Shown here piece after piece: positions 6,794-16,299 of a DNA stretch of 64,000 bases. The stretch's first letter is position 1. Each line of letters begins with the position of its first letter. The DNA is from Macrococcoides bohemicum. GTDB taxonomy: Bacteria; Bacillota; Bacilli; Staphylococcales; Staphylococcaceae. The stretch lies in assembly GCF_042658685.1 (NCBI RefSeq), contig NZ_JBHSQY010000002.1, one strand, 5' to 3'. The notes under the pieces are model-generated. The model saw nothing but the letters and a program-made list of their open reading frames with translations, was not told the origin of the DNA and did no database searches. Made by a program: the position numbers and the translations under genes.

Positions 6794-9043
6794 CTACATT
6801 TTTTCATGGAATGTTCTTGAAATAACATCTAATTGTTGTTCTCTTGTTAATTTAATAAAGTTTACTGCATATCCTGATACACGGATTGTAAGTTGAGGGT
6901 ATTCTTCTGGATGTTCCATCGCATCAAGTAAAGTTTCTCTGTTAAATACGTTAATGTTTAAGTGGTGACCATGCTGCATTGCATATCCATCAAGTACACC
7001 AACTAAATTTTGTTGTTGTGAATCATCTTCTTTACCTAATGATTTAGGTACGATTGAGAATGTATTAGATATACCATCTTTACAGCAATCATAAGGTAAC
7101 TTCGCAACTGAAGATAATGAGGCTAAAGCACCGTTTTTATCTCTGCCGTGCATTGGGTTAGCACCTGGTGCAAAAGGTTCTCCTTCTTTGCGACCATCAG
7201 GTGTATTACCTGTTTTCTTACCATATACAACGTTTGAAGTGATAGTAAGTACTGACATTGTATGTTCTGAATCGCGGTAAGTTTTGTGTTTACGTAATTT
7301 ACCCATAAATGATTCTACTAATTCTACAGCGATATCATCGACACGTGCATCATTGTTACCGTATTGAGGGAAATCTCCTTCAGTTTCGAAATCTACAACT
7401 AAACCATCTTCGTTACGGATTGTTTTCACTTTAGCGTATTTGATTGCTGATAATGAGTCGGCTGCAACTGAAAGACCTGCAATACCTGTAGCCATTGTAC
7501 GAATAATTTCAGTGTCGTGTAAAGCCATTTCAATTCTCTCATAGCTATATTTATCATGCATATAGTGGATAACGTTTAATGAGTTAATATAAACGCCGGC
7601 TAACCATTCCATCATTTGATCAAATTGTTTGTAAACTTTATCATAATTTAAAATTTCATCAGTGATAGGCGCGAAGTTTGGTCCAACTTGAGCGCCGCTT
7701 ACTTCGTCAACACCACCGTTGATTGCATATAATAATGTTTTTGCTAAGTTTGCACGTGCACCGAAGAATTGCATTTGTTTACCGATCTTCATTGCAGATA
7801 CACAACAAGCAATTCCATAGTCGTCGCCATAACTTTCACGCATTAAGTCGTCATTTTCATATTGAATTGAGCTTGTTTTAATACTCATTTTTGCACAATA
7901 TTTTTTGAAGTTTTCAGGTAAACGTGTAGACCATAATACAGTTAAGTTTGGTTCTGGTGCTGGACCTAAGTTATCTAATGAATGTAAGAAACGGAAAGAG
8001 TTTTTTGTAACTAATGGACGTCCATCAATACCGACTCCACCGATTGATTCAGTTACCCAAGTAGGGTCTCCAGAGAATAATGCGTTGTAATCTGGTGTAC
8101 GTGCAAATTTAACTAAACGTAATTTCATGATGAAGTGGTCGATGATTTCCTGTACTTCGATTTCTGAAATTGTACCAGCTTTTAAATCACGTTCTGCATA
8201 AATATCTAAGAATGTAGATACACGACCTAAACTCATTGCAGCACCGTTTTGTTCTTTAATTGCTGCTAAGTATGCTAAGTAAGTCCATTGAACAGCTTCT
8301 TTAAAGTTTTCAGCTGGACGAGAAATATCAAATCCATAAATATTACCTAATTCTTTTAATTCATTTAATGCACGATATTGTTCAGAAACTTCTTCACGTA
8401 AACGAATAATGTCTTCTGACATTACTGATGATAAGTTATTGAAGTCTTTTTGTTTTTCATTCATTAAGAAATCTACACCATATAATGCAACACGGCGGTA
8501 GTCACCGATAATACGACCACGTCCGTAAGCATCTGGAAGACCGGTAATGACACCAGCTTTGCGACAAGCTAACATTTCTTTAGAGTAAGCATCGAATACA
8601 CCAGCATTGTGTGTTTTACGATAATCTGTAAATGTTTTTTCAGTTTCTTTATCTAATTCATAGCCATATGCTTCACAAGCAGCTTTTGCCATACGAATGC
8701 CACCAAATGGTTGCATAGAGCGTTTGAAAGGTTTCTCAGTTTGAACACCGACAATTGTTTCAAGATCTTTATTTAAATAACCTGCGTCATGCGATGTGAT
8801 AGTAGATGGTATTTTTGTATCCATATCCCACATACCACCACGTTCACGTTCTTCTTTTGTTAACTGCATAACTTGATTCCATAATGTCTTAGTTGCTTCA
8901 GTTGGTCCAGCTAAAAACTCATCTTTACCGTCATATAAAGTGTAGTTTAGTTGGATAAATTCACGAACGTCGATTCTTTTGTTCCATTTACCAGTTTTAA
9001 AACCTTCCCAAGCATGTGTTTTTTTAGTTTCTTCTTTAAACAT
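6794..9043 (-). CDS. pflB: formate C-acetyltransferase (pyruvate formate-lyase)
   Basis: 749 residues. The active-site cysteine pair is present (IACCVSAM, about 412-413), as is the C-terminal glycyl-radical motif RVSGYAVNF with the radical glycine at 724. The enzyme converts pyruvate and CoA to acetyl-CoA and formate without oxygen, in the cytosol. RBS GGAGGGA precedes the ATG. The promoter region carries a palindrome suggesting redox control (separate entry). Full length, with no damage seen. Confidence 0.97.
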   Translation of the reverse strand: MFKEETKKTHAWEGFKTGKWNKRIDVREFIQLNYTLYDGKDEFLAGPTEATKTLWNQVMQLTKEERERGGMWDMDTKIPSTITSHDAGYLNKDLETIVGVQTEKPFKRSMQPFGGIRMAKAACEAYGYELDKETEKTFTDYRKTHNAGVFDAYSKEMLACRKAGVITGLPDAYGRGRIIGDYRRVALYGVDFLMNEKQKDFNNLSSVMSEDIIRLREEVSEQYRALNELKELGNIYGFDISRPAENFKEAVQWTYLAYLAAIKEQNGAAMSLGRVSTFLDIYAERDLKAGTISEIEVQEIIDHFIMKLRLVKFARTPDYNALFSGDPTWVTESIGGVGIDGRPLVTKNSFRFLHSLDNLGPAPEPNLTVLWSTRLPENFKKYCAKMSIKTSSIQYENDDLMRESYGDDYGIACCVSAMKIGKQMQFFGARANLAKTLLYAINGGVDEVSGAQVGPNFAPITDEILNYDKVYKQFDQMMEWLAGVYINSLNVIHYMHDKYSYERIEMALHDTEIIRTMATGIAGLSVAADSLSAIKYAKVKTIRNEDGLVVDFETEGDFPQYGNNDARVDDIAVELVESFMGKLRKHKTYRDSEHTMSVLTITSNVVYGKKTGNTPDGRKEGEPFAPGANPMHGRDKNGALASLSSVAKLPYDCCKDGISNTFSIVPKSLGKEDDSQQQNLVGVLDGYAMQHGHHLNINVFNRETLLDAMEHPEEYPQLTIRVSGYAVNFIKLTREQQLDVISRTFHEKM

Positions 9044-9088
9044 ATTAATCCCTCCAAAATTTCATTATGTTAATTCCTTCACAATTCC

Positions 9089-9119
9089 ATTATAACAACT
9101 TTACGTGAAATTAATCACA
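9089..9119 (-). promoter_or_regulatory. pflB promoter with Rex/Crp-Fnr-like palindrome
   Basis: Minus strand: extended -10 TGTTATAAT (9097-9089). The imperfect palindrome TGTGATTAATTTCACG (9119-9104) lies at the -35 position. Its half-sites GTGA/TCAC resemble both Rex (TTGTGAA...TTCACAA) and Crp/Fnr (TGTGA-N6-TCACA) boxes. pfl is under redox control in Staphylococcaceae, so the site is plausible, but which factor binds is unresolved. Confidence 0.4.
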
Positions 9120-9308
9120 TTATTTTTGGAAACGGTTAATTTTTTTAAAAATGTTGATTTAAAGCTTTTTATCTGTAATGGTACACATTATTATTTTGTT
9201 TTTTGTATATATAACAGTTAAGATTTATAGCTTTTGGAGTCCATTAATATTTAAGTTTAGTGTGGAGTTATCAAACATATCCATGTACAATAAAAAAGGT
9301 GAAATAAC

Positions 9309-9761
9309 ATGAGGAAATTATTGATAAATGAAACAATTAAGATAAAAGAAATTGCGGCATTACATGAACATATCCCATTAACTTACGATTCATCATATAA
9401 AGTAACACCTTTGGATATTGATTTGCGATACGAATCAATTCAATTACTGATGAAGAATAAGCAAGATCAGATTATAGTCCTGGAACAAAACAACAAAATC
9501 TGTGCATACATTTGGTATGCAATAGATGATGGAATACATATTAAATCAACATTTGTTTATCCGGAATATCGTAATCAAGGATACGCGATACAACTCAAGA
9601 ACTTTGTTGAAACAATCGCCAAAGAACAACACATTGGTATTATATACAGTGATGTTGATACGAGAAATTTTCCGATGAAACAATTAAATGAAAGATTAGG
9701 CTATCAATTTAAAGAGCATAGTAATCGAATGATAAAAATAATAGAGGTGCAAAATGATTAG
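9309..9761 (+). CDS. GNAT family N-acetyltransferase
   Basis: 150 residues with a GNAT core: strand CAYIWYAIDDGIHIKSTFVYPEYRNQGYA containing the acetyl-CoA loop motif R-N-Q-G-Y-A, then a C-terminal RLGYQFKEHSNRMIKI segment. Such enzymes move an acetyl group from acetyl-CoA to an amine; the acceptor is unknown. RBS AAAAGGTGA lies 8 bases before the ATG. The 3' end overlaps corA by 8 bases, so the two are cotranscribed. Confidence 0.75.
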   Translation: MRKLLINETIKIKEIAALHEHIPLTYDSSYKVTPLDIDLRYESIQLLMKNKQDQIIVLEQNNKICAYIWYAIDDGIHIKSTFVYPEYRNQGYAIQLKNFVETIAKEQHIGIIYSDVDTRNFPMKQLNERLGYQFKEHSNRMIKIIEVQND

Positions 9762-10701
9762 AACGCTTTATATTGATGAAACGAATACGTTGCATGTTTG
9801 TGATTCACCCTATGATATAGAAGTAACGCCGAAATGGTTGTGGGTGGATATGAGTGAACCAACAAAAGAAGAGAATTTACTGCTAAGTCAGTTTTTTCAC
9901 TTTCATCCATTATCTATTGAAGATGCAACGACGGTTAAACAACGCCCGAAATATAAAGAATATGATGATTATTTATTTTTCGTCTTTCATGCAATTGACT
10001 TGCGTACGATGAAACCTGAAGAAATTGATATCTTTATCAATTCAACCCTTATTGTGACTTATCATAAAGAAGCTTCTGAAGAGGTGGATAAAGTCTGGCA
10101 TACGATGCTAAACAAAAAGCCGAATGAAAAGGTTACGACAAATGAAGTGATGTATAAAACGCTTGACGCCATCGTCGATAACTATTTTCCTTTCGTATAT
10201 GATTTAGAGGACAAAGTATTCTCGTTTGAAGATAGGCACTCAGTAGATATATCAACTGAGAACTTAATAGATGAAACGTTTGATTTGAGAGAAGATCTAT
10301 TATTGATTAGACGTACAGTATTGCCAATGCGAGATTTAGTATATCGACTATTAGAAGGCAGAGTATTGGCATTAAGTAAGAAACAGAAAATATTTCTGCA
10401 TCATATTAATGACCATTTAATTAAGCAGGTAGAGATGATTGAATCTTCCCGTGAGATGACAGCGGATATTCGTGATAATTATATCTCTCTGAACTCTTTT
10501 AGAATGAATAATATCATGAAAATTTTAACAATATATTCAGTAATTTTTATGCCACTGACTTTAATTGCAGGAATTTACGGGATGAACTTTGATGTCATGC
10601 CTGAATTGCACTGGAAATACGGATATTTAGCAGTATGGATTGTGATGATTGCTATTACGGTTGGAATGATAGGCTACTTCCGAATAAAGAAGTGGTTTTA
10701 A
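9754..10701 (+). CDS. corA: CorA family magnesium/cobalt transporter
   Basis: 315 residues. A long cytosolic N-terminal domain (1-250) is followed by two C-terminal membrane helices with the diagnostic pore motif GMN (YGMNFDVMPELHW), and a short basic tail (RIKKWF). CorA forms a pentameric Mg2+ channel gated by cytosolic Mg2+. RBS AGAGGTG lies inside the preceding gene, with an 8-base overlap. Confidence 0.92.
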   Translation: MIRTLYIDETNTLHVCDSPYDIEVTPKWLWVDMSEPTKEENLLLSQFFHFHPLSIEDATTVKQRPKYKEYDDYLFFVFHAIDLRTMKPEEIDIFINSTLIVTYHKEASEEVDKVWHTMLNKKPNEKVTTNEVMYKTLDAIVDNYFPFVYDLEDKVFSFEDRHSVDISTENLIDETFDLREDLLLIRRTVLPMRDLVYRLLEGRVLALSKKQKIFLHHINDHLIKQVEMIESSREMTADIRDNYISLNSFRMNNIMKILTIYSVIFMPLTLIAGIYGMNFDVMPELHWKYGYLAVWIVMIAITVGMIGYFRIKKWF

Positions 10702-10702
10702 T

Positions 10703-10738
10703 ATAAAAGGAGCAGAATTAAATTTCTGCTCCTTTTAT
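10703..10738. terminator. bidirectional terminator, corA / cupin gene
   Basis: ATAAAAGGAGCAGAA and TTCTGCTCCTTTTAT form a 15-bp stem with a 6-base loop, placed between convergent genes. Confidence 0.85.
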
Positions 10739-10740
10739 CA

Positions 10741-11247
10741 TTATTTCACATATGTACTACAATAATAAATATTGTGCCATTCTTTAAACATTACACCTTT
10801 GTCACCTTCGATAGGGTCGTGTTCTGGTAACTTTACACTATTTATCGTACTGTTAATTGTTTGGATTTCTTCATAGCTTGTTAACGTTTCAACATCAATA
10901 TCTGTTGGGTATGCACCGACTACTTTAAAATCTTTACTTGCTTCGAGACTTTTATGACCATAGCCTGCAGGGAGTAATAATGCATCACCTTGTTTTACTT
11001 TTAACTGACTTCCTGATTCACCGCCTATCATTAAGGTTGCTTCACCTGAAGCGATACCAAGCACTTCATGTGTATTAGGATGGAAATGATGATAGTCAAA
11101 TACACCATTTGTCCATATACCTGTCCATTGATTATGTTTAAATATTTCAGTAAAATCTCCTTCAACTTCCTGATAGACGATAACTGGCAGGATCATGTGA
11201 TTCGGTGTGCTTTTTGATACAGGACTATGAATTATTTTATATTTCAT
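10741..11247 (-). CDS. cupin domain protein (YjlB-like)
   Basis: 168 residues. The first cupin motif is recognisable as HHFHPNTHEVLGIASGEATL (His, His and Glu metal ligands) and the second as GDALLLPAGYGHKSL. Overall it resembles the YjlB-type single-domain cupins, which have no established reaction. Cupins bind a metal in a beta-barrel and serve as enzymes or small-molecule sensors. RBS GAGGAGGAAT lies before the ATG. Monocistronic; no hint of substrate in the neighbourhood. Confidence 0.7.
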   Translation of the reverse strand: MKYKIIHSPVSKSTPNHMILPVIVYQEVEGDFTEIFKHNQWTGIWTNGVFDYHHFHPNTHEVLGIASGEATLMIGGESGSQLKVKQGDALLLPAGYGHKSLEASKDFKVVGAYPTDIDVETLTSYEEIQTINSTINSVKLPEHDPIEGDKGVMFKEWHNIYYCSTYVK

Positions 11248-11393
11248 AATTATTCCTCCTCTTAATGATATATTATTATTGTTCGTTATTTCTTTTTATA
11301 AAGCAAAAGATAAGATTTTAACCAAATGTTAATTCCATACGAAATTTATATTCTATGTTAAAATAAAGATAGAATGATGAAGGTGGGATTAAC

Positions 11394-12302
11394 TTGAAAA
11401 ACTTTGCGTACTTAGCAATTTCAGGTGCTTTATTTTTAACTGGCTGTAGCAATGATGATACAACAGCGATAAAAAAAGATATAGAATCATTAAAGCAGCA
11501 AAAAGATAAATCAGAAAAAGAATATAAATCATTACAGGAAGATAATAAATCGATTGATAAAGAAATTAAAGAAAAGCAGTCTGAAATAGATACGCTGAAA
11601 AAAGAAAAAGAAGCTGAAATAAAAGTTCAAATTAAGCGTGAAGAAGCTGCGAAGAAAAAGCAGGAGGCTATCGATAGACGCAATCGATTGATCGCAAAAC
11701 AAAAAGCTGAACAGGAAGCTAAAGTGCGTGCGCAGAAAGAAAAGAAAACAGCACAGGCAAGAAATAAAGCGACCATGCCAAACACAATTGCGGCAAGTAC
11801 AAATGGTAAAATTCAAACGATTAAATCAATTCGTAACGTCGGACTTGATTTTAATGATGCCGGCATGAAGACATCAATTAACCGTATACAAATATTTAAA
11901 GTAACAGATATGCCCAAAGATCAGGTCGTACTGTTCGATGGTGAGACAGAAGGTTATGTACTAATCTATGAAGTAACTGCAGAGAATACTTTAGATAAGC
12001 CGTTATATTATAATAATATCGGTGTTCTGGATTTAGGTGATAAGAAAATATTTTCTGAAAATGCTTCTTTTGTACCACCGGAATTACAGGAAAGTTCAAT
12101 GAAGAAAAGTAAGAATAATTACAGTGAATATGCGCCAAAGGAAAAAACAATAAGTTATAAATCAATCGCTATTAATAAGGAAGACTATAAGCAGGTCGAA
12201 GCAGGTAAAGCGCATCTATTTATTAAAGGTGGCGTTTCACAGGCGAAAGATATGAAAGATAAAACAGATACGCAGTCAACAGGATATTTAATTCAGCAGT
12301 GA
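11394..12302 (+). CDS. lipoprotein with long coiled coil and DUF4352-like C-terminal domain
   Basis: 302 residues from a TTG start with RBS AAGGTGGG. A lipoprotein signal ends at the lipobox LTGC (Cys18). Residues 25-125 are a highly charged K/E/Q coiled coil, then a folded domain of about 170 residues with beta-strand pattern (FKVTDMPKDQVVLFDGETE ... VLIYEVTAENTLDKPLYY) like the immunoglobulin-type DUF4352 domain. It is expected on the outer face of the membrane. Function unknown; the coiled coil could span part of the wall. Confidence 0.65.
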   Translation: MKNFAYLAISGALFLTGCSNDDTTAIKKDIESLKQQKDKSEKEYKSLQEDNKSIDKEIKEKQSEIDTLKKEKEAEIKVQIKREEAAKKKQEAIDRRNRLIAKQKAEQEAKVRAQKEKKTAQARNKATMPNTIAASTNGKIQTIKSIRNVGLDFNDAGMKTSINRIQIFKVTDMPKDQVVLFDGETEGYVLIYEVTAENTLDKPLYYNNIGVLDLGDKKIFSENASFVPPELQESSMKKSKNNYSEYAPKEKTISYKSIAINKEDYKQVEAGKAHLFIKGGVSQAKDMKDKTDTQSTGYLIQQ

Positions 12303-12377
12303 AAGAGCTAGATATTTTGAATGTTTTTTACGGATAGAATCGGGAATATGTAAGAAAAGACTACGGAGGCGTTCGAT

Positions 12378-12671
12378 ATGCATGAAGAGAAATTTGTACT
12401 GCTGGAAGGTAAATCATTTAAATTATCAGAAATAGCACGTGAACTTGAAGCAATTACGGGTTACACTGTTAAAGATAGTTATGGAGATATCAATCGCATT
12501 GTTGCACAGAAACCAAACTTTGATCAGGATTTTGAAAGTTATTTAGTTACTTATGAATTCAACGAATCAGATGATTTAGCAGATGTAACTGTTACAACAC
12601 CGAAAGATGAAGATGTCAATTTTCAAAATGACAAAGTTAAAGTGAGATTAATTTCTTATAAAACTAAATAG
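12378..12671 (+). CDS. conserved-looking small cytosolic protein, unknown
   Basis: 97 residues, acidic, no signal peptide or membrane segment, good RBS (ACGGAGGCG) 6-7 bases before the ATG. The sequence shows an alpha/beta pattern (LEGKSFKLSEIARELEAITG, then two strands ending VKVRLISYKTK). I do not recognise a family. It lies 75 bases after the coiled-coil lipoprotein gene and could share its transcript. A terminator follows. Confidence 0.6.
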   Translation: MHEEKFVLLEGKSFKLSEIARELEAITGYTVKDSYGDINRIVAQKPNFDQDFESYLVTYEFNESDDLADVTVTTPKDEDVNFQNDKVKVRLISYKTK

Positions 12672-12692
12672 TAACAACAAAATAAACTTACA

Positions 12693-12738
12693 GTAGTGTA
12701 TTAGTGTATATGTCATAATATATATTAATACACTATTT
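12693..12738 (+). terminator. intrinsic terminator
   Basis: TAGTGTATTA and TTAATACACTA arms, with extra A/T pairing inside, followed by TTTT. It separates the small protein gene from the next lipoprotein gene. Confidence 0.6.
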
Positions 12739-12752
12739 TAATGAGGATGCAT

Positions 12753-14304
12753 ATGAAAAAAATAACAGCATTATTTGCAGCAACGATATTTCTAACTGCT
12801 TGTAATTCGGCAGATGAATCTAACACAACAAAACTTAAATCTGATGACGCAAACGAAATATTATTTGATGCTTCGCATGGCGTGACTGCTGGTGAAGCGG
12901 ATTGGGTTATCGATGGTGGATTTTCTACGTTTAATGATGACATTAATAAGTTAGGTTTCACAACAGCTTCTACAGATTATCAGGCAGAGATTACACTGAA
13001 ATTATTAAAACAATATAAAGCATTTATTATGCCGGAACCAAATATACCTTTAAAAGCAAGTGAGCAACAAGCGATTAAACATTATGTCAATAGTGGTGGT
13101 AGCATCATGATGATTGCAGATCATTATAACGCTGACAGAAACTTAAATCGCTTTGATGCCTCGGAAATTTTTAATGGATATCGACGCGGTGCATTTCGCA
13201 ATATTACAAAAGGTATGTCACAGGATGAAATAAATTCTGACAGAATGCAGGGATGTTACATCAAGCGATTATTTAAGTAAAACTTTCGGAGTACGATTCA
13301 GATATAATGCATTAGATGATGTCGTATTGTCAGCGAAAGACGAAGACAATGCGTTTGGACTGCTCGATAATGTTGAGAAAGTAAATATGCATGCCGGCAG
13401 CACAATCATGATAGCTAATCCTGAAATCGCTAAAGGTATCATCTACCCTGAAAAATTATCGAAACATGATAAATGGTCGCATGCGGTAGATCAAGAGGTC
13501 TATACGAATGGTTTTAAAGATGAAGGTGCCTTTATAGCTATTAGTAAACTAGGAAAAGGCAAAGCCGTATTTATCGGTGATTCATCAATCGTTGAAGATA
13601 ACACACCAAAATATGTGCGTGAAGATAATGGTCAGGAAAAGCAGACATACGATGGTATTCGCGAGATGGATCATCAAACTTTAATGGAAAATCTCGTAAA
13701 GTGGATGATGAAACAGGAAGACTATTCTTCTTTAAATGGTAAGTTTTCTTTGGATAAGCCAACGAAAGTGTTAAAATTTGAAATACCTGAGCAATCAACA
13801 GAACCGAAACGTGAGCCTTGGGGAACACCTGGACATAATTATAAATGGTACGATCCATCAACTTTTGAACCAGGTAGTTTTGGCAAAGATACAAAGCATG
13901 TAACTGTACCAGGTAGCAATCATCAACAGAATAATAAATCTATAAATAATAAAAAAGAGAATGAAGATAGTAAAAGTACACGGGAAAAAACGATAACCGG
14001 AAGTAAAATTGACGTCCAGTATCCAAAGACGGTAAATATCGGTCAGCGTTTCACCGTGGATGTTTATACTCAGGAACAGCTGGATCAAGTTTCAATTGAA
14101 CTGATTGATGCAGATGGTGAGCAAGTCGGTCTTTTTGATGGCAATCCGCCCGGACAATCGCGTGCTTATGATACTAAAAAAAATGAAAATCGTTTTCATA
14201 GCTATTTTCATGGTAAGATAGCTAGAGAAGCGAACGGTGAGATTACGATTAATATATATGCGAAAAATCAATTAATACAAAAAGAAAAGATGATTGTGAG
14301 GTAA
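12753..14304 (+). pseudogene. lipoprotein with GATase-like domain, frameshifted
   Basis: Two pieces in different frames clearly form one protein of about 516 residues. The first starts at ATG 12753 (GAGG six bases upstream), has lipobox LTAC, and runs to a stop at 13280. The second continues from about 13250 in the +1 frame to 14304. Removing one G from the GGG at about 13249-13251 restores MQDVTSSDYLSKTFGVRFRYN without a stop. The N-terminal half has a class I glutamine-amidotransferase-like pattern (YVNSGGSIMMIADHYN; GKAVFIGDSS). A low-complexity N/K linker and a C-terminal beta domain follow. Function unknown. It sits directly before two secreted metalloprotease genes. Either a real null allele or a base-calling error. 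Confidence 0.8.
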
Positions 14305-14308
14305 GGCA

Positions 14309-16012
14309 GTGAATATATTCATTAAAAGATTATCAATAGCAGCAATTTCGACTGTATTGTTACCAACGAGTATGGCATATGCTACAAATACACAAGTACC
14401 AAAGACAGAAGAAGAAATTAAGTTTGATAATACCGATAAGATTAAAGTGAATGAACCAGTACTTAAATCAAGCGCTACTGTTGCCAATAAAGTGCCGGCA
14501 TTTAAAAAAAGGATTTATCGTGAACAACCGATGAAAGAAAAAGTGCTTGTCGTGATGATGGACTTCAGTAATAGCCCGGCGTCTACTTTGACGAAAGCTG
14601 ATACTGAAAATTATCGTAAAGTGTATGACAAGTCATATTATGAGCAGTTATTCTTTGGAGATTCAATTACAGGACCCGATCAGAAAAAGTATGATTCTAT
14701 TAAAAAGTATTATCAGAATGTATCTGGAAATAGTTTAGAACTACAAGGGCAAGTAACAGGATGGTATCGTGCGAAACATCCTCTTAATTACTATGGTCAT
14801 AATGAAGATGAAAAAGTAACTGAGTTAATTATGGAAGCAGCTGTGCATGCAGCCCAGGATAAAAGTATCGATATGAATAAATATGACCAATATGATTATT
14901 ATGATTTAGACCAGGACGGTATTATGAAGGAACCGGATGGCATCGTCGATAAATTTGTCGTTGTATTTAGTGGTATCGGTGAGAGTGAAGGAGGAGGTAA
15001 GTTCTTACAGAATTCAATTTGGGAACATGTTTCTGAAGTAGCGCTTTCGAAAAATGGTAATCCAAAGTCTATTCCAGGGACGTACAGCAAACATTCAAAA
15101 TTCTATAAAAATCGTCTAGGTATCGCTGAATACGGTATTTTAGCTGAAGATAGTACCGTGGGCACATTCTCACATGAATTTGGACATATGCTTGGTTTGA
15201 TTGATGAATATGACACAGCGCCGAATGCAAATAATCATGCCGGAGAACCAGTAAGATTCTGGTCATTGATGAGCTACGGTGCAGATGCGGGTATTATTCC
15301 CGGTATGGAACCAGTCGGTCTAAGTCCATTAGCAAAGTCAGATTTACAACAAATTTACGGCGGGAACTGGATACTAGGTAGTGAATTGAACTATAAGAAT
15401 ATTTCTTCGAAGAAAAGATATTATTTATTAGATCAGGCAAGTATTAAAGGTGTTAATAATGATGTCGTGAAAGTGAATTTACCACCAATACGAAAGAAAG
15501 ACAAGAATGGCAAAGTGAAAAACTATAATCATTATTATCTGTTAGAATGGCGTTCACATAATGGTGTAGATAAAGGACTTTCGCATATAAAGGATCCTTT
15601 TGGTATCAATCAATATGGTAAAGGTTTATTAATCTGGTATGTAAATGAAACATTCCCAGATAACGCAAATTTATCTAAACACTTTGGTAAAAGTTTAGTT
15701 GGTGTAGTTGATGCTAGTCCATCTAATATAACAACACCGGATGGTTTAATACCGATGTCAGATACGCAAGTGTTTGATGCACCATTTAATACGAAAAGTT
15801 ATGGTCAGTTTAATAAAGCAAAAAATTATTTCTTTAAGAAAAAATCAACTAAACCTGTAACTTTATTTACAGATAAACGTTATAGTTTATCTGCTAGAGA
15901 TCACATGCAGGTACCAGATAGTAGTCGTATATTGCCGCAACTTGGTATAAAGATTAAAGTTGAAGATCAAAATACGGATGGAACAGTAGCGAAAATCAGT
16001 ATTTTCAAGTAA
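14309..16012 (+). CDS. secreted M6 metalloprotease, short immune-inhibitor-A-type form
   Basis: 567 residues from GTG, with RBS GAGGTAAGG overlapping the end of the preceding gene. A signal peptide ends about at AYA-TN (residue 25). The zinc site HEFGH is at 289-293, within SHEFGHMLGLIDEYD. The catalytic core and C-terminal part (YYLLEWRSHNG ... GLLIWYVNETFPDN) align by eye with the longer paralogue downstream. It lacks a stretch of about 150 residues present there between the NDVVKV and YYLLEWRSH blocks. M6 enzymes cleave host or environmental proteins. It is 4 bases from the frameshifted lipoprotein, so probably cotranscribed. Confidence 0.85.
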   Translation: MNIFIKRLSIAAISTVLLPTSMAYATNTQVPKTEEEIKFDNTDKIKVNEPVLKSSATVANKVPAFKKRIYREQPMKEKVLVVMMDFSNSPASTLTKADTENYRKVYDKSYYEQLFFGDSITGPDQKKYDSIKKYYQNVSGNSLELQGQVTGWYRAKHPLNYYGHNEDEKVTELIMEAAVHAAQDKSIDMNKYDQYDYYDLDQDGIMKEPDGIVDKFVVVFSGIGESEGGGKFLQNSIWEHVSEVALSKNGNPKSIPGTYSKHSKFYKNRLGIAEYGILAEDSTVGTFSHEFGHMLGLIDEYDTAPNANNHAGEPVRFWSLMSYGADAGIIPGMEPVGLSPLAKSDLQQIYGGNWILGSELNYKNISSKKRYYLLDQASIKGVNNDVVKVNLPPIRKKDKNGKVKNYNHYYLLEWRSHNGVDKGLSHIKDPFGINQYGKGLLIWYVNETFPDNANLSKHFGKSLVGVVDASPSNITTPDGLIPMSDTQVFDAPFNTKSYGQFNKAKNYFFKKKSTKPVTLFTDKRYSLSARDHMQVPDSSRILPQLGIKIKVEDQNTDGTVAKISIFK

Positions 16013-16026
16013 ATAATTTAGAGAGA

Positions 16027-16137
16027 GAGGCTGGGACAGAAGTGTTCTGCCACAAGCAAAAACCGGACAAAACTAATAAATCGCTCTTTGATTTATAGTT
16101 TTTGTTCGGTTTTTGTCGTAGGGGCAACTTCTGTTCC
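16027..16137. repeat. long imperfect inverted repeat (ggctgggacagaa element)
   Basis: The outer arms GGGACAGAAGT and ACTTCTGTTCC enclose the inner arms AAAAACCGGACAAAACTA and TAGTTTTTGTTCGGTTTTT, so the whole 110 bases can fold into one long hairpin. The motif 'ggctgggaca(g)aa' is familiar to me from intergenic repeats scattered in staphylococcal-type genomes. It lies between the two protease genes and could stop or stabilise transcripts. No copy elsewhere in this window was noticed. Confidence 0.6.
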
Positions 16138-16299
16138 GCCATTTAAGCTGTTAAACAGAAGAGGGCTAAGACAAATTTCTCATCCACTTTTTGTTACATA
16201 TTTGTAATAATAAAAATGTTAAAAATATATTTACAATTCTGAAAATTTAGAAGATAATAATTAAAGAAACAAAATTTAAAAACATTCGGGGGCTAAGCA

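Noticed and set aside
7905..8090. Plus-strand small ORF inside pflB
   Set aside because: Lies antisense to conserved pflB codons, without ribosome-binding site.
11532..11816. Minus-strand frame under the coiled-coil lipoprotein
   Set aside because: Mirror of a Lys/Glu-rich coiled coil, giving a Phe/Leu-rich nonsense protein; no RBS.
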